Part shown: in pieces, positions 6,981 to 15,864 of the stretch | How the letters are laid out: each line of letters starts with the position of its first letter | Numbering within the stretch: position 1 is the first letter of the stretch | DNA from: CAJXQU01 sp965223825 | GTDB lineage: Bacteria; Pseudomonadota; Gammaproteobacteria; CAJXQU01 | Direction of reading: 5' to 3' | Length of the DNA: 64,000 nt | Assembly (NCBI GenBank): GCA_965223825.1 | Contig: OZ245018.1 | Coordinates: 3,162,001 to 3,226,000, forward strand | The notes under the pieces: generated by a model | Told to the model about the DNA's origin: nothing | What the model saw: the letters and a program-made list of their open reading frames with translations, nothing else | Databases searched by the model: none | Translations under genes and position numbers: made by a program

Positions 6981-8987
6981 CTACAAACTATTCCTTTTAT
7001 TTTTAATTCGTCGATACAAGGTAGAACGCGCAATACCCAATTGTCGAGCAGCAACGGTGACATTACCACCGGCGTCATTTAGTGCGTGTTCAATGATCTC
7101 ATTGCTCAGACTTTTAAGACTTTCTTCTCGCGACCCCAGATTCTTCTGCCGCTCGAATAAGTGCGGAGGCAGGTCTTCCAAATGGACTTGTTCAGAATCG
7201 ATCGTCAGCACCCAACGATGGCAAAGGTTGTGCAACTCACGCAAATTACCCGGCCAATGATATTTTAATAATGCTTCTTCAACTTCTGGCGAAAGAATAA
7301 GCGCACGTCGATCAGCCAGTTGGCATGCTTTATCGATAAAATGCGATGCTAGCAAAAGGATATCTCTGTCACGGTACTGCAAGGCGGGCAGATCTACTTC
7401 CAAAACGGAAATACGGTGATATAGATCGAGACGAAATTCTCCTTGCTCAGACAACAAGCGTAAATTACGTCCTGCGGCTGCAATGATGCGACAGTCAACA
7501 TTCAATGCGCGATGACTGCCCACGCGTGTAACAGTCCCTTCTTCAATAATGCGTAGCAATTTAACTTGCAAATGCCGTGACATTGAATCAATTTCATCGA
7601 GGAAAATCGTGCCGCCATTTGCTGCTTCAAACTTTCCCGCCATGCCTTCTCGTTTCGCACCTGTAAATGCACCACCTTCATAACCGAACAATTCTGTTTC
7701 GATCAGATCCGCCGGTAAAGCACCACAGTTAATTGCGATAAATGGCCCATCAGACCGAATGGAAGCAGAATGGATCGCTTGTGCGATCAGCTCTTTACCA
7801 GTACCAGTCTCACCTTGAATTAATACGGGGTTACGCAAAGGGTCATGTGCTGCTGCACGCGCGAGATAAACTGCGTTCAATAACGTTCGTGACTCCCCTT
7901 TAATATCTTCAAACGTGAAATAGGGATTTTTTTCTTCGGCTTTGTCGTGCCCTAATCTCGGGCGTTCCGTGAGAACCAATACCCAAACAGCTGACTGGCC
8001 GCGCACTTGTATAGATTCGATACGACAATTTAACTCAATATCGCCATTCGCTGAGAAAACAAAATCGTCTGTTCCTTCACCACGGAGCAGAATAGGTTGT
8101 AGATTGCGCCATAAAACGGGAAATTTTTCAGCCAGTATGCTACGAGAAAGATTACGCGTTTCCAGGTTGAGCATACGAGATGCGCGCGGATTAAGGTCAA
8201 GAAAATCCCCATCTGCTTGAAGTAGCAACAATCCTTCATTTGGCCAGCGACGATGTAGATTCTCGAGCAGCTCTTGTCGGCGCTCGCGTACTTCAAGGTG
8301 TTTAATTAGAAGAACTTGCTCAATGGATTTCGCAATGGAGATGGTTAACGTCATGCTCTCACGACTCACCAAACTTGCTGGACCTGTAATATCGACGGCG
8401 CCGATCAAACCCGATCCTCCCGGTCCTTGGATTGGCGCACCGTAACAAACCCAAGGGTGCCAGCCTTGACAATAATGTTCAGTGCCTAGTACCAATTCTG
8501 GTCGTCCCAGCGCTAATGACGTGCCGATCCCGTTTGGCCCCACAGAATCTTCAGACCAGATCGCACCCGGCATAAAATTGATCGTCTCAAGCTTTTTTTG
8601 GATCAGATCATGGCCAACACTGTGTACCATTTGACCTTTCGCATCGGCCAAAACAAGCACGTGCTCACTGCCTGCGATAAGGGAGGAGTAATTGTTGAGG
8701 ACTTCACTACCAGCTTGGCCTAGAACGTGTTCAGCCATGTAAACCGTGAGTTGATCAAAGCTGAGCACTGTTGGCGCACGCATTGCCTCAGGGTTAACAC
8801 CACTGTCGCGACATTGGGTCCAGCTCTCAGCGATAATATCGCGAGGCTTTCGTTGCGGGAACTGCCCATCGCGGACAAATAATTCCCACGCCTCGGCTGT
8901 CTCCGCGATCACTTTGCCCGGATTATCGGTTACTTCAAAATCCTTTGCTGTCGTTGCACTTGCCATAAACGATTGATCTGCTTGCAT
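6981..8987 (-). CDS. acoR: Sigma-54-dependent activator, AcoR family
   Basis: This cytoplasmic enhancer-binding protein opens promoters held by sigma-54 RNA polymerase. In order, the 668-aa protein has a GAF-type sensor (about 60-230), a PAS-like segment (about 245-330), and an AAA+ domain (about 350-580). The AAA+ domain has Walker A GETGTGKE, the sigma-54 contact loop GAFTGA and Walker B GGTIFLDEID. A Fis-type HTH near the C-terminus includes AARQLGIARSTLYRRI. AcoR-type proteins usually sense acetoin, alcohols or aldehydes; the ligand here is unknown. The 3' end is 280 bp from acs, with a sigma-54 promoter in between, so acs-exaC is the probable target. The start ATG at 8987 is preceded by GGATG. 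Confidence 0.88.
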   Translation of the reverse strand: MQADQSFMASATTAKDFEVTDNPGKVIAETAEAWELFVRDGQFPQRKPRDIIAESWTQCRDSGVNPEAMRAPTVLSFDQLTVYMAEHVLGQAGSEVLNNYSSLIAGSEHVLVLADAKGQMVHSVGHDLIQKKLETINFMPGAIWSEDSVGPNGIGTSLALGRPELVLGTEHYCQGWHPWVCYGAPIQGPGGSGLIGAVDITGPASLVSRESMTLTISIAKSIEQVLLIKHLEVRERRQELLENLHRRWPNEGLLLLQADGDFLDLNPRASRMLNLETRNLSRSILAEKFPVLWRNLQPILLRGEGTDDFVFSANGDIELNCRIESIQVRGQSAVWVLVLTERPRLGHDKAEEKNPYFTFEDIKGESRTLLNAVYLARAAAHDPLRNPVLIQGETGTGKELIAQAIHSASIRSDGPFIAINCGALPADLIETELFGYEGGAFTGAKREGMAGKFEAANGGTIFLDEIDSMSRHLQVKLLRIIEEGTVTRVGSHRALNVDCRIIAAAGRNLRLLSEQGEFRLDLYHRISVLEVDLPALQYRDRDILLLASHFIDKACQLADRRALILSPEVEEALLKYHWPGNLRELHNLCHRWVLTIDSEQVHLEDLPPHLFERQKNLGSREESLKSLSNEIIEHALNDAGGNVTVAARQLGIARSTLYRRIKNKRNSL

Positions 8988-9148
8988 TCATCCAGATACG
9001 TGACAAACATCTTAGCTCAAATGTATCGACACGCAAGTTAAACAATTAAATCTGCGAAATTTTCCCGACTCGATCAACATTCAGATTTCATTCATTCTTG
9101 TCGTTTTAGCATGGCCACACATTATCGATTCACACATGAGGTATCAGC

Positions 9149-9739
9149 ATGTTAAAAAATACAAGAAAACCCTTATTTGTCGGACTCATGACTTCCGTCG
9201 TCGGCGTATTTTTCTCCGCGCAAACCATGGCACAACCGCCCGCTTGGGCGCCAGCACACGGCTACCATTCGAAAACGTATAAGCAGCCACATAAACAACA
9301 ATACCGACACACGACGCCTCGATACTCGAATGATTATTCAACATCAGGTTTTGATACCGATGTGATCGCTCCATTGATCGGCGCAGCAGTTGGCGGACTT
9401 GTCGGCTCTAAAATTGGTGGCGGTAAAGGTAAATTAGCTGCCACTGCGGCTGGTTCTGTTATTGGTTATGTCTTAGGGGGAAAAGTTCGCGACTATATGG
9501 ATCATCGTGATCGTTATGAAACAAATAATGCGCTCGAGTACTCACGAAATTACGACACTGTAGACTGGGTCAACCCAGATACACAAGGCCATTACAGCGT
9601 CATGCCCGTGGCGACCTATCAGAACCAACAACAGATCTGTCGCGACTACGTAACCAATGCAAGGATTCAGGGCCGAACCGAAAAAATTCACGGTACAGCG
9701 TGTCGTCAGTCCGATGGTCGTTGGATCGCGCAAAACTAA
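9149..9739 (+). CDS. Exported glycine-zipper 2TM protein
   Basis: A signal peptide (about residues 1-28, cut after TMA-Q) is followed by a His/Tyr/Pro-rich linker. A glycine-zipper segment (about 72-115) has repeated small-residue spacing such as IGAAVGGLVGSKIGGGKGKL and ends in GGKVRDYMD. A C-terminal domain with two cysteines (QQICRDY, GTACRQSDG) follows. The layout matches the 17-kDa-antigen/YcfJ-like group of envelope proteins, often stress induced, with no defined biochemical role. It is a single-gene unit: divergent from acoR upstream and closed by a terminator. Confidence 0.8.
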   Translation: MLKNTRKPLFVGLMTSVVGVFFSAQTMAQPPAWAPAHGYHSKTYKQPHKQQYRHTTPRYSNDYSTSGFDTDVIAPLIGAAVGGLVGSKIGGGKGKLAATAAGSVIGYVLGGKVRDYMDHRDRYETNNALEYSRNYDTVDWVNPDTQGHYSVMPVATYQNQQQICRDYVTNARIQGRTEKIHGTACRQSDGRWIAQN

Positions 9740-9768
9740 TTCACACACAATCTCTCATGTGAATTTCG

Positions 9769-9797
9769 GAGGCCTATGATGTTAGGCCTCTATTTTT
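9769..9797 (+). terminator. Intrinsic terminator after the glycine-zipper gene
   Basis: GAGGCCTA and TAGGCCTC form an 8-bp stem around a six-base loop, followed on the plus strand by TATTTTTT. It lies 30 bases after the stop codon, between two convergent genes. Confidence 0.85.
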
Positions 9798-9800
9798 TAC

Positions 9801-10676
9801 TTATTTTTCATTCTCTAAAATACTGCGCATTTCATCAAAGCGCACCCGTTCATCTGCATCCACCTGAGGGTAATCCACTTGCAACTCGCGCAACGTCTGA
9901 CAAATAATTTCAGCAACCTGCACTCGCATCCAGCGTTTATTATCTGCAGGGATCGCATACCAAGGCGCCCACGGTTTGCTGGTGTTATTCAATAAGTCTT
10001 CATAAGCGTGCATGTAGTCGTCCCAATAACCTCGTTCTTTCACATCTGCAGCGGAAAACTTCCAATTTTTTTCTGGCTCATCAAGGCGTGCAAGAAAACG
10101 GGATTTCTGCTCCTGTTTCGATACGTTTAACCAGAATTTTAATACCACTGTTCCGTTACGTGCGAGGTGTTCTTCATGGTCGCGAATCGAAGTAAAACGT
10201 TCTTCCCAGATCGATTCCATATCCACACAATCCGGTAATTTTTGTGCACCCAAATATTCAGGATGCACACGTACCACCAACACTTCTTCGTAATAACTGC
10301 GGTTAAAAATACCGAACCGGCCTCGTTCTGGTAAACGCTTCGCCGTGCGCCAGAGAAAGTCGTGATCCAACTCCAAAGCACTGGGTTGCTTAAACGAATA
10401 CACTTGGCAACCAGCTGGGTTAACACCGCTCATGACAGCACGGATCGTCCCGTCTTTTCCTGCAGCATCCATTGCTTGAAATACCAATAGCAATGAATGT
10501 TGGTCATGCGCATAAAATTTACGCTGTAACTCGGCCATCTCCTTTGTCAATTCTTTGAGATCTTTCTTTAATTTTTTATCGGATCGTGCATCGTCCGTCG
10601 GCTTTGTCGGTGCATCTCGCACCGCAAAATTATCACCATCACGAATCATTAACGGGTGAGAAGAGGGAATAAACAT
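9801..10676 (-). CDS. ppk2: Polyphosphate kinase 2 family protein
   Basis: PPK2 enzymes move phosphate between polyphosphate and nucleotides. Walker A lies in FQAMDAAGKDGTIRAVMSG (about residue 67 onward). The family blocks NRSYYEEVLVVRVHPE and GYWDDYMHAYEDLL follow, as does the WYAIPADNKRWMR region. A one-domain protein of this size is typical; whether AMP or ADP is preferred is not decided here. I chose ATG 10676 (291 aa) because it has GGAG upstream and gives the normal PLMIRDGDNF-type opening. A longer reading to 10772 would run into the divergent esterase gene. Confidence 0.9.
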   Translation of the reverse strand: MFIPSSHPLMIRDGDNFAVRDAPTKPTDDARSDKKLKKDLKELTKEMAELQRKFYAHDQHSLLLVFQAMDAAGKDGTIRAVMSGVNPAGCQVYSFKQPSALELDHDFLWRTAKRLPERGRFGIFNRSYYEEVLVVRVHPEYLGAQKLPDCVDMESIWEERFTSIRDHEEHLARNGTVVLKFWLNVSKQEQKSRFLARLDEPEKNWKFSAADVKERGYWDDYMHAYEDLLNNTSKPWAPWYAIPADNKRWMRVQVAEIICQTLRELQVDYPQVDADERVRFDEMRSILENEK

Positions 10677-10742
10677 AACCAAGCTCCAAGCGATTGACAT
10701 TGGCTGACATTCAGCCTCGTTAGATTGCAGTATACTCTCAGT

Positions 10743-11681
10743 ATGATCAATCTCGCGGCTTCGGCTTATCACCCTTTGTTAGCACAGGTGCAACGCCAGA
10801 AAGAACAGTTACTGGCGGATAACATACCGATGAGTGTTGAGCTGGCGCGTGCTAGTGCGGATGCTTTTGCCCTTTTCGCCTTACCCAAATTAGAGATCGC
10901 AGTGATCAGCGATCGTAAAGTCACCACAGCCACTCACGCCATTCCTGTTCGGATTTATCACCCAACGCCAGCGCAAAGTAACACCCCGGTGATGGTTTTT
11001 TTCCACGGTGGTGGCCATGTCTGCGGCGATATTCCATTGTATGACGGCATCGCACGTCGACTTGCGATCAGCACCGGGCATATTGTCGTTTCGGTTGGTT
11101 ACCGACTGGCTCCAGAACACCCTTACCCAGCTGGTTTGACTGATTGCCGCGCGGTTACTGAGAACCTCGCCGAACTGCTCGAAGCGGATGGCGCTGATCT
11201 TGATCAGATCAGTTTGTGTGGAGACAGTGCTGGCGGCAATCTTGCGATAAGCGTCTGTTATGACTGTATTACAGACAACTCTGTGCAGATTCAAAACCTG
11301 ATCTTGATTTACCCCAGTGTGGATTTCACCTTGAGCAGTGCTTCACATAACGAATATGAAGAAGGATATCTTCTGGAGAAAGAGTCGGTTCGTTGGTATT
11401 TCAAACAATATTTTTCAGATGATCAGGATCGTGAAAAAGCGAGTCCATTGTTTTTTCCTGATCTTTCAATCTTACCGCGAACGTTAATTCTCGCGGCTGA
11501 ATGCGATCCGATTGTGGATGACGGGAAGCGCTTGTGGCAGCGCTTGATCGCGCTCGAAGTACCCTGTGAATACGAACTTTATCCCGGCCTGATCCATTGC
11601 TATATCAACCTAGAAAAACAAAATCCTAATGCAATCGAGACAACTTACGATCGGATATCTGCCTTTCTCAAAAACGACTGA
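10743..11681 (+). CDS. Alpha/beta hydrolase, hormone-sensitive-lipase (Aes-like) family
   Basis: This is a cytoplasmic carboxylesterase of about 312 aa. The oxyanion-hole motif is HGGGHVCGD and the nucleophile elbow is GDSAGGNL. The acid is in ECDPIVDDG and the histidine is in GLIHCYI near the C-terminus, so the triad is complete. The natural substrate is unknown; relatives hydrolyse short acyl esters. ATG 10743 is preferred over an in-frame TTG at 10725. It is divergent from ppk2 with a 66-bp gap, and no operon partner is seen. Confidence 0.88.
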   Translation: MINLAASAYHPLLAQVQRQKEQLLADNIPMSVELARASADAFALFALPKLEIAVISDRKVTTATHAIPVRIYHPTPAQSNTPVMVFFHGGGHVCGDIPLYDGIARRLAISTGHIVVSVGYRLAPEHPYPAGLTDCRAVTENLAELLEADGADLDQISLCGDSAGGNLAISVCYDCITDNSVQIQNLILIYPSVDFTLSSASHNEYEEGYLLEKESVRWYFKQYFSDDQDREKASPLFFPDLSILPRTLILAAECDPIVDDGKRLWQRLIALEVPCEYELYPGLIHCYINLEKQNPNAIETTYDRISAFLKND

Positions 11682-11692
11682 ATTTCTTGCGG

Positions 11693-12160
11693 TTACGGCG
11701 TACTGATCGACTCTAACAAACGCCAGTTATCCGCTTCAATCTGAACATACCAATTACCGATCGGTAATTCTGGCAACTCCCCTTGATAGGTATTCCCGTT
11801 CATCAAAGACAATTCGACTGTCTGATCAAACCCTTTGCGTGTCGCGTTGAGAAATTTCACTTGCAATGTTTGCGGAGCTTCAAACTGTGCGTTACCGGTG
11901 AGTAAAACACGCGTGTGTGCCATTTCCTGATCAAGGTTGATGCTAGCTTTTAAGCCGAGATCTGTCGCTGCACGATCGCGCTCAAGCACGCGATTAATTT
12001 CCAGCCCTTTCTTGTAATAATCATCGGTTACGAGTCCGTCATCAGAAATAACCGCTAGACGTATGGTAATAATACCCGCGATCACTGCTGTTAACGGAAA
12101 GCAGATCACCAACCATACGTAAGGGTTTTTATACCATATTGCTTTGTCTTCAGTACGCAT
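11693..12160 (-). CDS. fixH: FixH family protein
   Basis: FixH (CcoH) is a small inner-membrane protein needed for maturation or stability of cbb3 oxidase. The 155-aa sequence has one N-terminal membrane helix (about residues 14-36, VWLVICFPLTAVIAGIITI). The TDDYYKKGLEINR motif typical of the family comes next, then a beta-rich periplasmic domain. It lies 58 bp after ccoG on the same strand, the usual ccoG-fixH order, and its 3' end faces the esterase gene at 11681. Confidence 0.9.
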   Translation of the reverse strand: MRTEDKAIWYKNPYVWLVICFPLTAVIAGIITIRLAVISDDGLVTDDYYKKGLEINRVLERDRAATDLGLKASINLDQEMAHTRVLLTGNAQFEAPQTLQVKFLNATRKGFDQTVELSLMNGNTYQGELPELPIGNWYVQIEADNWRLLESISTP

Positions 12161-12218
12161 ATTGCAGATTCTCTCTAATCTCTTATGTCAAAAAGACTCA
12201 CCGAAACGATTACTTTGC

Positions 12219-13631
12219 TTAGTCAGCCGGGCCAAGGAAACGTGCTTCTTCTCGAACGCTGAGTTCTTCGTTATCTTTTGCTGTCAGCACAAATTCAATT
12301 TTATTACTGCGCTCTTTCAGATCCATTTCGTCGATCTGCAAACGGACAGCCAGATCAAACACTTCACCACCATGCACAATTAACTTTTCTTCTTCATGCT
12401 TCAATATCAGACCGTCGAGTCCTTCAACTTCCAAATGGTATTCATGGCCTGACTCATCCATATTGACTAGTTTTAAGGTGTATACATTTTCGATCAGGCC
12501 TTCATCCGTTTCTCGGTATAAGCTGTTGCGATCTCGCATAATGTCGAGCTGTAACGGTACGCGTGTTGCGATTAAGTAGACTAGACCAACCAAAAAACTG
12601 AGCAAGATCAGACCATAGACGATCACTTTCGGCCGAAGCAAACGGCTTGGTTTGCCGTTCATGGCATTTTCCGTTGTGTAGCGGATCAGACCTTTTTCAT
12701 AACCAACTTTCTCCATCACATCGTCGCAAACATCAATGCAGGCCGAGCAGCCGATGCACTCATATTGCAGCCCTTCGCGAATATCGATCCCCGTTGGGCA
12801 GACTTGAACGCACATGGTGCAGTTGATGCAATCACCCAAACCTAGCTCGGCCGTATTATCACTACGGCGGCGTGGGCCGCGCGGCTCACCGCGTTTTTCA
12901 TCGTATGAAATTACCAGCGTATCAGCATCAAACATCGCACTCTGGAATCGTGCGTATGGGCACATGTGCAAACAGACTTGCTCTCGTAACCAACCCGCAT
13001 TGCCATAAGTGGCTAATGCGTAAAAGAACACCCAAAATGTCTCCCACGGGCCGAGTGACATTTGCATCAAGCGATCAGCCAATTCTTGCAACGGCGTAAA
13101 ATAAGCAACGAAAGTGAAACCTGTGAATAACGAGAAAATGATCCAAACACTATGCTTGGTAAATTTCACACGGAATTTTTCGAGCGACATCGGTGCTTTA
13201 TCTCGCTTGATTTGTTGCGAGTGGCTGCCTTCAATCTTTTGTTCCATCCAGATGAAAATCTCAGTCCAGACAGTTTGTGGACAGGCGTAACCACACCATA
13301 AGCGACCGGCCAATGTGGTGAAAAAGAACAAACTCAATCCAGCAATAATGAGTAATAAAGCCAGATAAATGAAATCTTGCGGCCATAAGGTCAGGCCAAA
13401 TATATGAAATTTTCGTGCGGGTAAATCCAAGAGGACGGCCTGATGACCGTCCCATTGCAACCAAGGCAAACCGTAAAAAATACCCAACAACACAATCACC
13501 GACAACACTCGCAAGCTAGCAAATTTACCGTGAACTTCTCGCGGATAAATTTTTTCGCGTTTCACTTTTAACGATTGCGCAACATCCTTATCGAGCTTTT
13601 GATCGTCGGGTTTATGATTCTGTATATTCAT
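12219..13631 (-). CDS. ccoG: Cytochrome c oxidase accessory protein CcoG (FixG/RdxA)
   Basis: CcoG is a membrane-bound iron-sulfur protein that reduces copper for insertion into the CcoN subunit. Five or so membrane helices surround CGYACPQTVWTEIF. Two ferredoxin-like clusters follow, CINCTMCVQVCPTGID and CIGCSACIDVCD. A C-terminal Ig-like FixG domain completes the protein. The ATG at 13631 (470 aa) is preferred to an in-frame TTG at 13643. It belongs to the cbb3 block, followed by fixH and preceded by the small membrane gene at 13690. Confidence 0.95.
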   Translation of the reverse strand: MNIQNHKPDDQKLDKDVAQSLKVKREKIYPREVHGKFASLRVLSVIVLLGIFYGLPWLQWDGHQAVLLDLPARKFHIFGLTLWPQDFIYLALLLIIAGLSLFFFTTLAGRLWCGYACPQTVWTEIFIWMEQKIEGSHSQQIKRDKAPMSLEKFRVKFTKHSVWIIFSLFTGFTFVAYFTPLQELADRLMQMSLGPWETFWVFFYALATYGNAGWLREQVCLHMCPYARFQSAMFDADTLVISYDEKRGEPRGPRRRSDNTAELGLGDCINCTMCVQVCPTGIDIREGLQYECIGCSACIDVCDDVMEKVGYEKGLIRYTTENAMNGKPSRLLRPKVIVYGLILLSFLVGLVYLIATRVPLQLDIMRDRNSLYRETDEGLIENVYTLKLVNMDESGHEYHLEVEGLDGLILKHEEEKLIVHGGEVFDLAVRLQIDEMDLKERSNKIEFVLTAKDNEELSVREEARFLGPAD

Positions 13632-13689
13632 TTCTACTTTCAATCTCTATTACGGTAATACCACTACTTCTATTTCAAATAATGACCGG

Positions 13690-13968
13690 TCAATGTTTCA
13701 TCGGCTTAAGCAAATAACATGTCAAAACGCTTGTTGCTGTGGTGAGTATCCAAAACAGCAGAAAACCTGTCGTGTACGCACCGGTACGACTCATTTCAGG
13801 AAACGACACGCATGCGCGTAACGCTTCTGGATCAATCGCGGCAAAAAATACGACGGTTGCTAACCCCGCCATTAAGAATGCGATCCAAAGCATCACGATC
13901 ATGCGTTGGGTCGGACTAAGGTGCTTTTTATCTCCACGTTGCGTTGCTTCCAAGGTATCTTCATTCAT
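13690..13968 (-). CDS. Small two-helix membrane protein in the cbb3 locus
   Basis: This 92-aa protein has two predicted membrane helices: about residues 23-45 (MIVMLWIAFLMAGLATVVFF) and 65-86 (TGFLLFWILTTATSVLTCYL). A short periplasmic loop with one cysteine joins them. I do not recognise a named family. A good GAGGAAAG Shine-Dalgarno precedes the ATG, so it is probably a real gene. Its position between ccoP and ccoG suggests a role in cbb3 oxidase biogenesis, but that is inferred from context only. Confidence 0.7.
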   Translation of the reverse strand: MNEDTLEATQRGDKKHLSPTQRMIVMLWIAFLMAGLATVVFFAAIDPEALRACVSFPEMSRTGAYTTGFLLFWILTTATSVLTCYLLKPMKH

Positions 13969-14082
13969 GACACTTTCCTCTTTTATTATTGTTGGATGCA
14001 GCGTCAGTTTACCGAGGATTAGCCCGTCACGTCTTTATATTATTTAACGCTAATCTAAATTCCGTTAAAAAAGCCGGTTAAC

Positions 14083-14112
14083 ACAGAGTGGAGCGCATAC
14101 GATCCACTCTGT
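14083..14112 (-). terminator. Hairpin after ccoP
   Basis: ACAGAGTGGA and TCCACTCTGT form a perfect 10-bp stem with a ten-base loop, 15 bases beyond the ccoP stop. On the minus strand a TTTTTT run follows only after about ten bases. It may be a weak terminator or an mRNA-stabilising end for ccoNOQP. Confidence 0.55.
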
Positions 14113-14126
14113 TTTTCCAGCTTCTT

Positions 14127-15044
14127 TTACTCTCCAGACTCACCTTTCTTTTGCGAGAGGCTGTAGATATATCCAGCGAGCAAATGCACTTTCGCTTCAC
14201 CTAAAAATTCACCATGCGCAGGCATTTTGCCAGAACGACCTTTACTGATCGATTCTCTGATGCGCTTGGTTGAACCACCATATAACCAAACTTTATCCGT
14301 CAAATTCGGCGCGCCCATTGCTTGCAAGCCTTTACCTTCCGGTCCATGACAAGCAGCACAGTTCGTTTTGAAAATCTCAGCCCCTTTTGCCGCCACAATC
14401 GGATCAACTTCCCGTCCACTTAATGACTGCACATAGGCTGACACGTTGAAAACGCCTTCATTGCCGATTACCTCTCCCCAAGCAGGCATCATACCTTGGC
14501 GACCTTTTGCTAATGTGGTTTTGATCGTTTCCGGTTCACCACCATATAACCAATCGTTATCCGTCAAGTTTGGATAACCGCGAGCCCCCCGCGCATCTGA
14601 TCCATGACATTGCGTGCAATAGGTCGCGTACAGTCGTTTACCCATTTGTAAGGCTTCAGGATCCGTCGCCACGGCGGTTAAATCTTCCCCCAGAAAACGG
14701 TTGAATTGTGGGCCGTATATTTCCTCTGCCTTATCCAACTCCGCTTGATATTCGCCTTTCGAACTCCAGCCGAAAAAGCCTTGGAACGTGCCTAAGCCTG
14801 GATACAGGGCTAAGTAGATCGTTGAAAAGATCAGCGTGATGTAGAACATCCAGACCCACCAGCGTGGTATCGGATTATTCATTTCTTGCAGATTTTCATC
14901 CCAAACATGACCGGTGGTTTTTACTTCACCGCTTTGCTGTCCTTTTCTGGACTGGCTAAGGATAATAATCCAACAAAACGCAATACTCAGTACTACCAGG
15001 ACAATGACAAACCAGTTCCAAAAATTACTGACAAAATCAGCCAT
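14127..15044 (-). CDS. ccoP: cbb3 oxidase subunit III, dihaem cytochrome c
   Basis: CcoP passes electrons from cytochrome c to CcoO. The 305-aa protein has two N-terminal membrane helices (about 10-30 and 60-80). Two periplasmic cytochrome c domains follow, with haem sites CTQCH and CAACH. Methionine-ligand regions MMPAWG and KMPAHG follow the respective sites. The ATG at 15044 overlaps the end of ccoQ by eight bases and is preceded by GGAGA. It is the last gene of ccoNOQP. Confidence 0.96.
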   Translation of the reverse strand: MADFVSNFWNWFVIVLVVLSIAFCWIIILSQSRKGQQSGEVKTTGHVWDENLQEMNNPIPRWWVWMFYITLIFSTIYLALYPGLGTFQGFFGWSSKGEYQAELDKAEEIYGPQFNRFLGEDLTAVATDPEALQMGKRLYATYCTQCHGSDARGARGYPNLTDNDWLYGGEPETIKTTLAKGRQGMMPAWGEVIGNEGVFNVSAYVQSLSGREVDPIVAAKGAEIFKTNCAACHGPEGKGLQAMGAPNLTDKVWLYGGSTKRIRESISKGRSGKMPAHGEFLGEAKVHLLAGYIYSLSQKKGESGE

Positions 15045-15228
15045 TTGATGTCTCCTTCTCTTGCTCGTTTGAAGCGCTTACCACATCGATATCATCATCG
15101 AGAGGAATACGTGCTGCTTCATCGAACGCTTTTTTATTCTTTCCGCTCCATGCCCACAAAACAATGCCGATGAATAAAACAAACACCACCACTGTCCAAA
15201 TCGATTGAATTGCTTGCATGATTTCCAT
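15037..15228 (-). CDS. ccoQ: cbb3 oxidase subunit CcoQ
   Basis: CcoQ is a small single-helix subunit that stabilises the oxidase. The 63-aa protein has one helix (about residues 8-28, IWTVVVFVLFIGIVLWAWSG) and an acidic cytoplasmic tail, as usual. I chose the ATG at 15228; an in-frame TTG at 15234 directly follows the ccoO stop. It overlaps ccoP. Confidence 0.9.
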   Translation of the reverse strand: MEIMQAIQSIWTVVVFVLFIGIVLWAWSGKNKKAFDEAARIPLDDDIDVVSASNEQEKETSNG

Positions 15229-15234
15229 GGCCAA

Positions 15235-15849
15235 TTACCGACGTGTTTTAACGGCTGTTCCCAGCCCTTGCAGATAAGCGATCACCGCATCCATCTCGGT
15301 TTTACCTTTTAATGCTGCCTCAGCACCGGCGATTTGCTCATCCGTGTAAGGATGGCCGAGCGATCGCAAAACCGTGAGTTTTTTCTTGATATGCGTTGCA
15401 TCCGCGGGCGTGTCATCCAACCAAGGATAACCCGGCATAATGGATTCGGGCACAACGTCACGCGGATTGATTAAATGCGTGCGATGCCATTCATCACTGT
15501 AACGACCACCAACCCGATGAAGATCAGGCCCAGTGCGTTTTGAGCCCCATTGAAACGGGCGATCGTAAACAAACTCGCCCGCCAATGAATAGTGTCCGTA
15601 ACGTTCTGTTTCTGCACGGAAAGGACGAATCATCTGCGAATGACAGACGTAACACCCTTCACGTACATAAACATCACGACCCGCCAATTCCAACGGCGGG
15701 TAAGGATCCAGCCCTTCAACAGCTTCTGTCGTTGAGTGCATAAAAAACAAAGGAACGATTTGCACCAGACCACCAATACTGACAGTCAAAATCACCAGCA
15801 CGATCATTAATCCAAGGTTTGTTTCTATCTTTTCATGTGTAAAAGCCAT
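15235..15849 (-). CDS. ccoO: cbb3 oxidase subunit II, monohaem cytochrome c
   Basis: CcoO is the membrane-anchored cytochrome c subunit that feeds electrons to CcoN. The 204-aa protein has an N-terminal helix (about 12-33). The haem site CYVCHSQMIRPF lies near residue 66. The WGSKRTGPDLHRVGGRYSD block and a PESIMPGYPWL methionine-ligand region follow. AAGGAG precedes the ATG. It lies 15 bases after ccoN in the ccoNOQP operon. Confidence 0.96.
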   Translation of the reverse strand: MAFTHEKIETNLGLMIVLVILTVSIGGLVQIVPLFFMHSTTEAVEGLDPYPPLELAGRDVYVREGCYVCHSQMIRPFRAETERYGHYSLAGEFVYDRPFQWGSKRTGPDLHRVGGRYSDEWHRTHLINPRDVVPESIMPGYPWLDDTPADATHIKKKLTVLRSLGHPYTDEQIAGAEAALKGKTEMDAVIAYLQGLGTAVKTRR

Positions 15850-15864
15850 GTTGATCTCCTTGTC

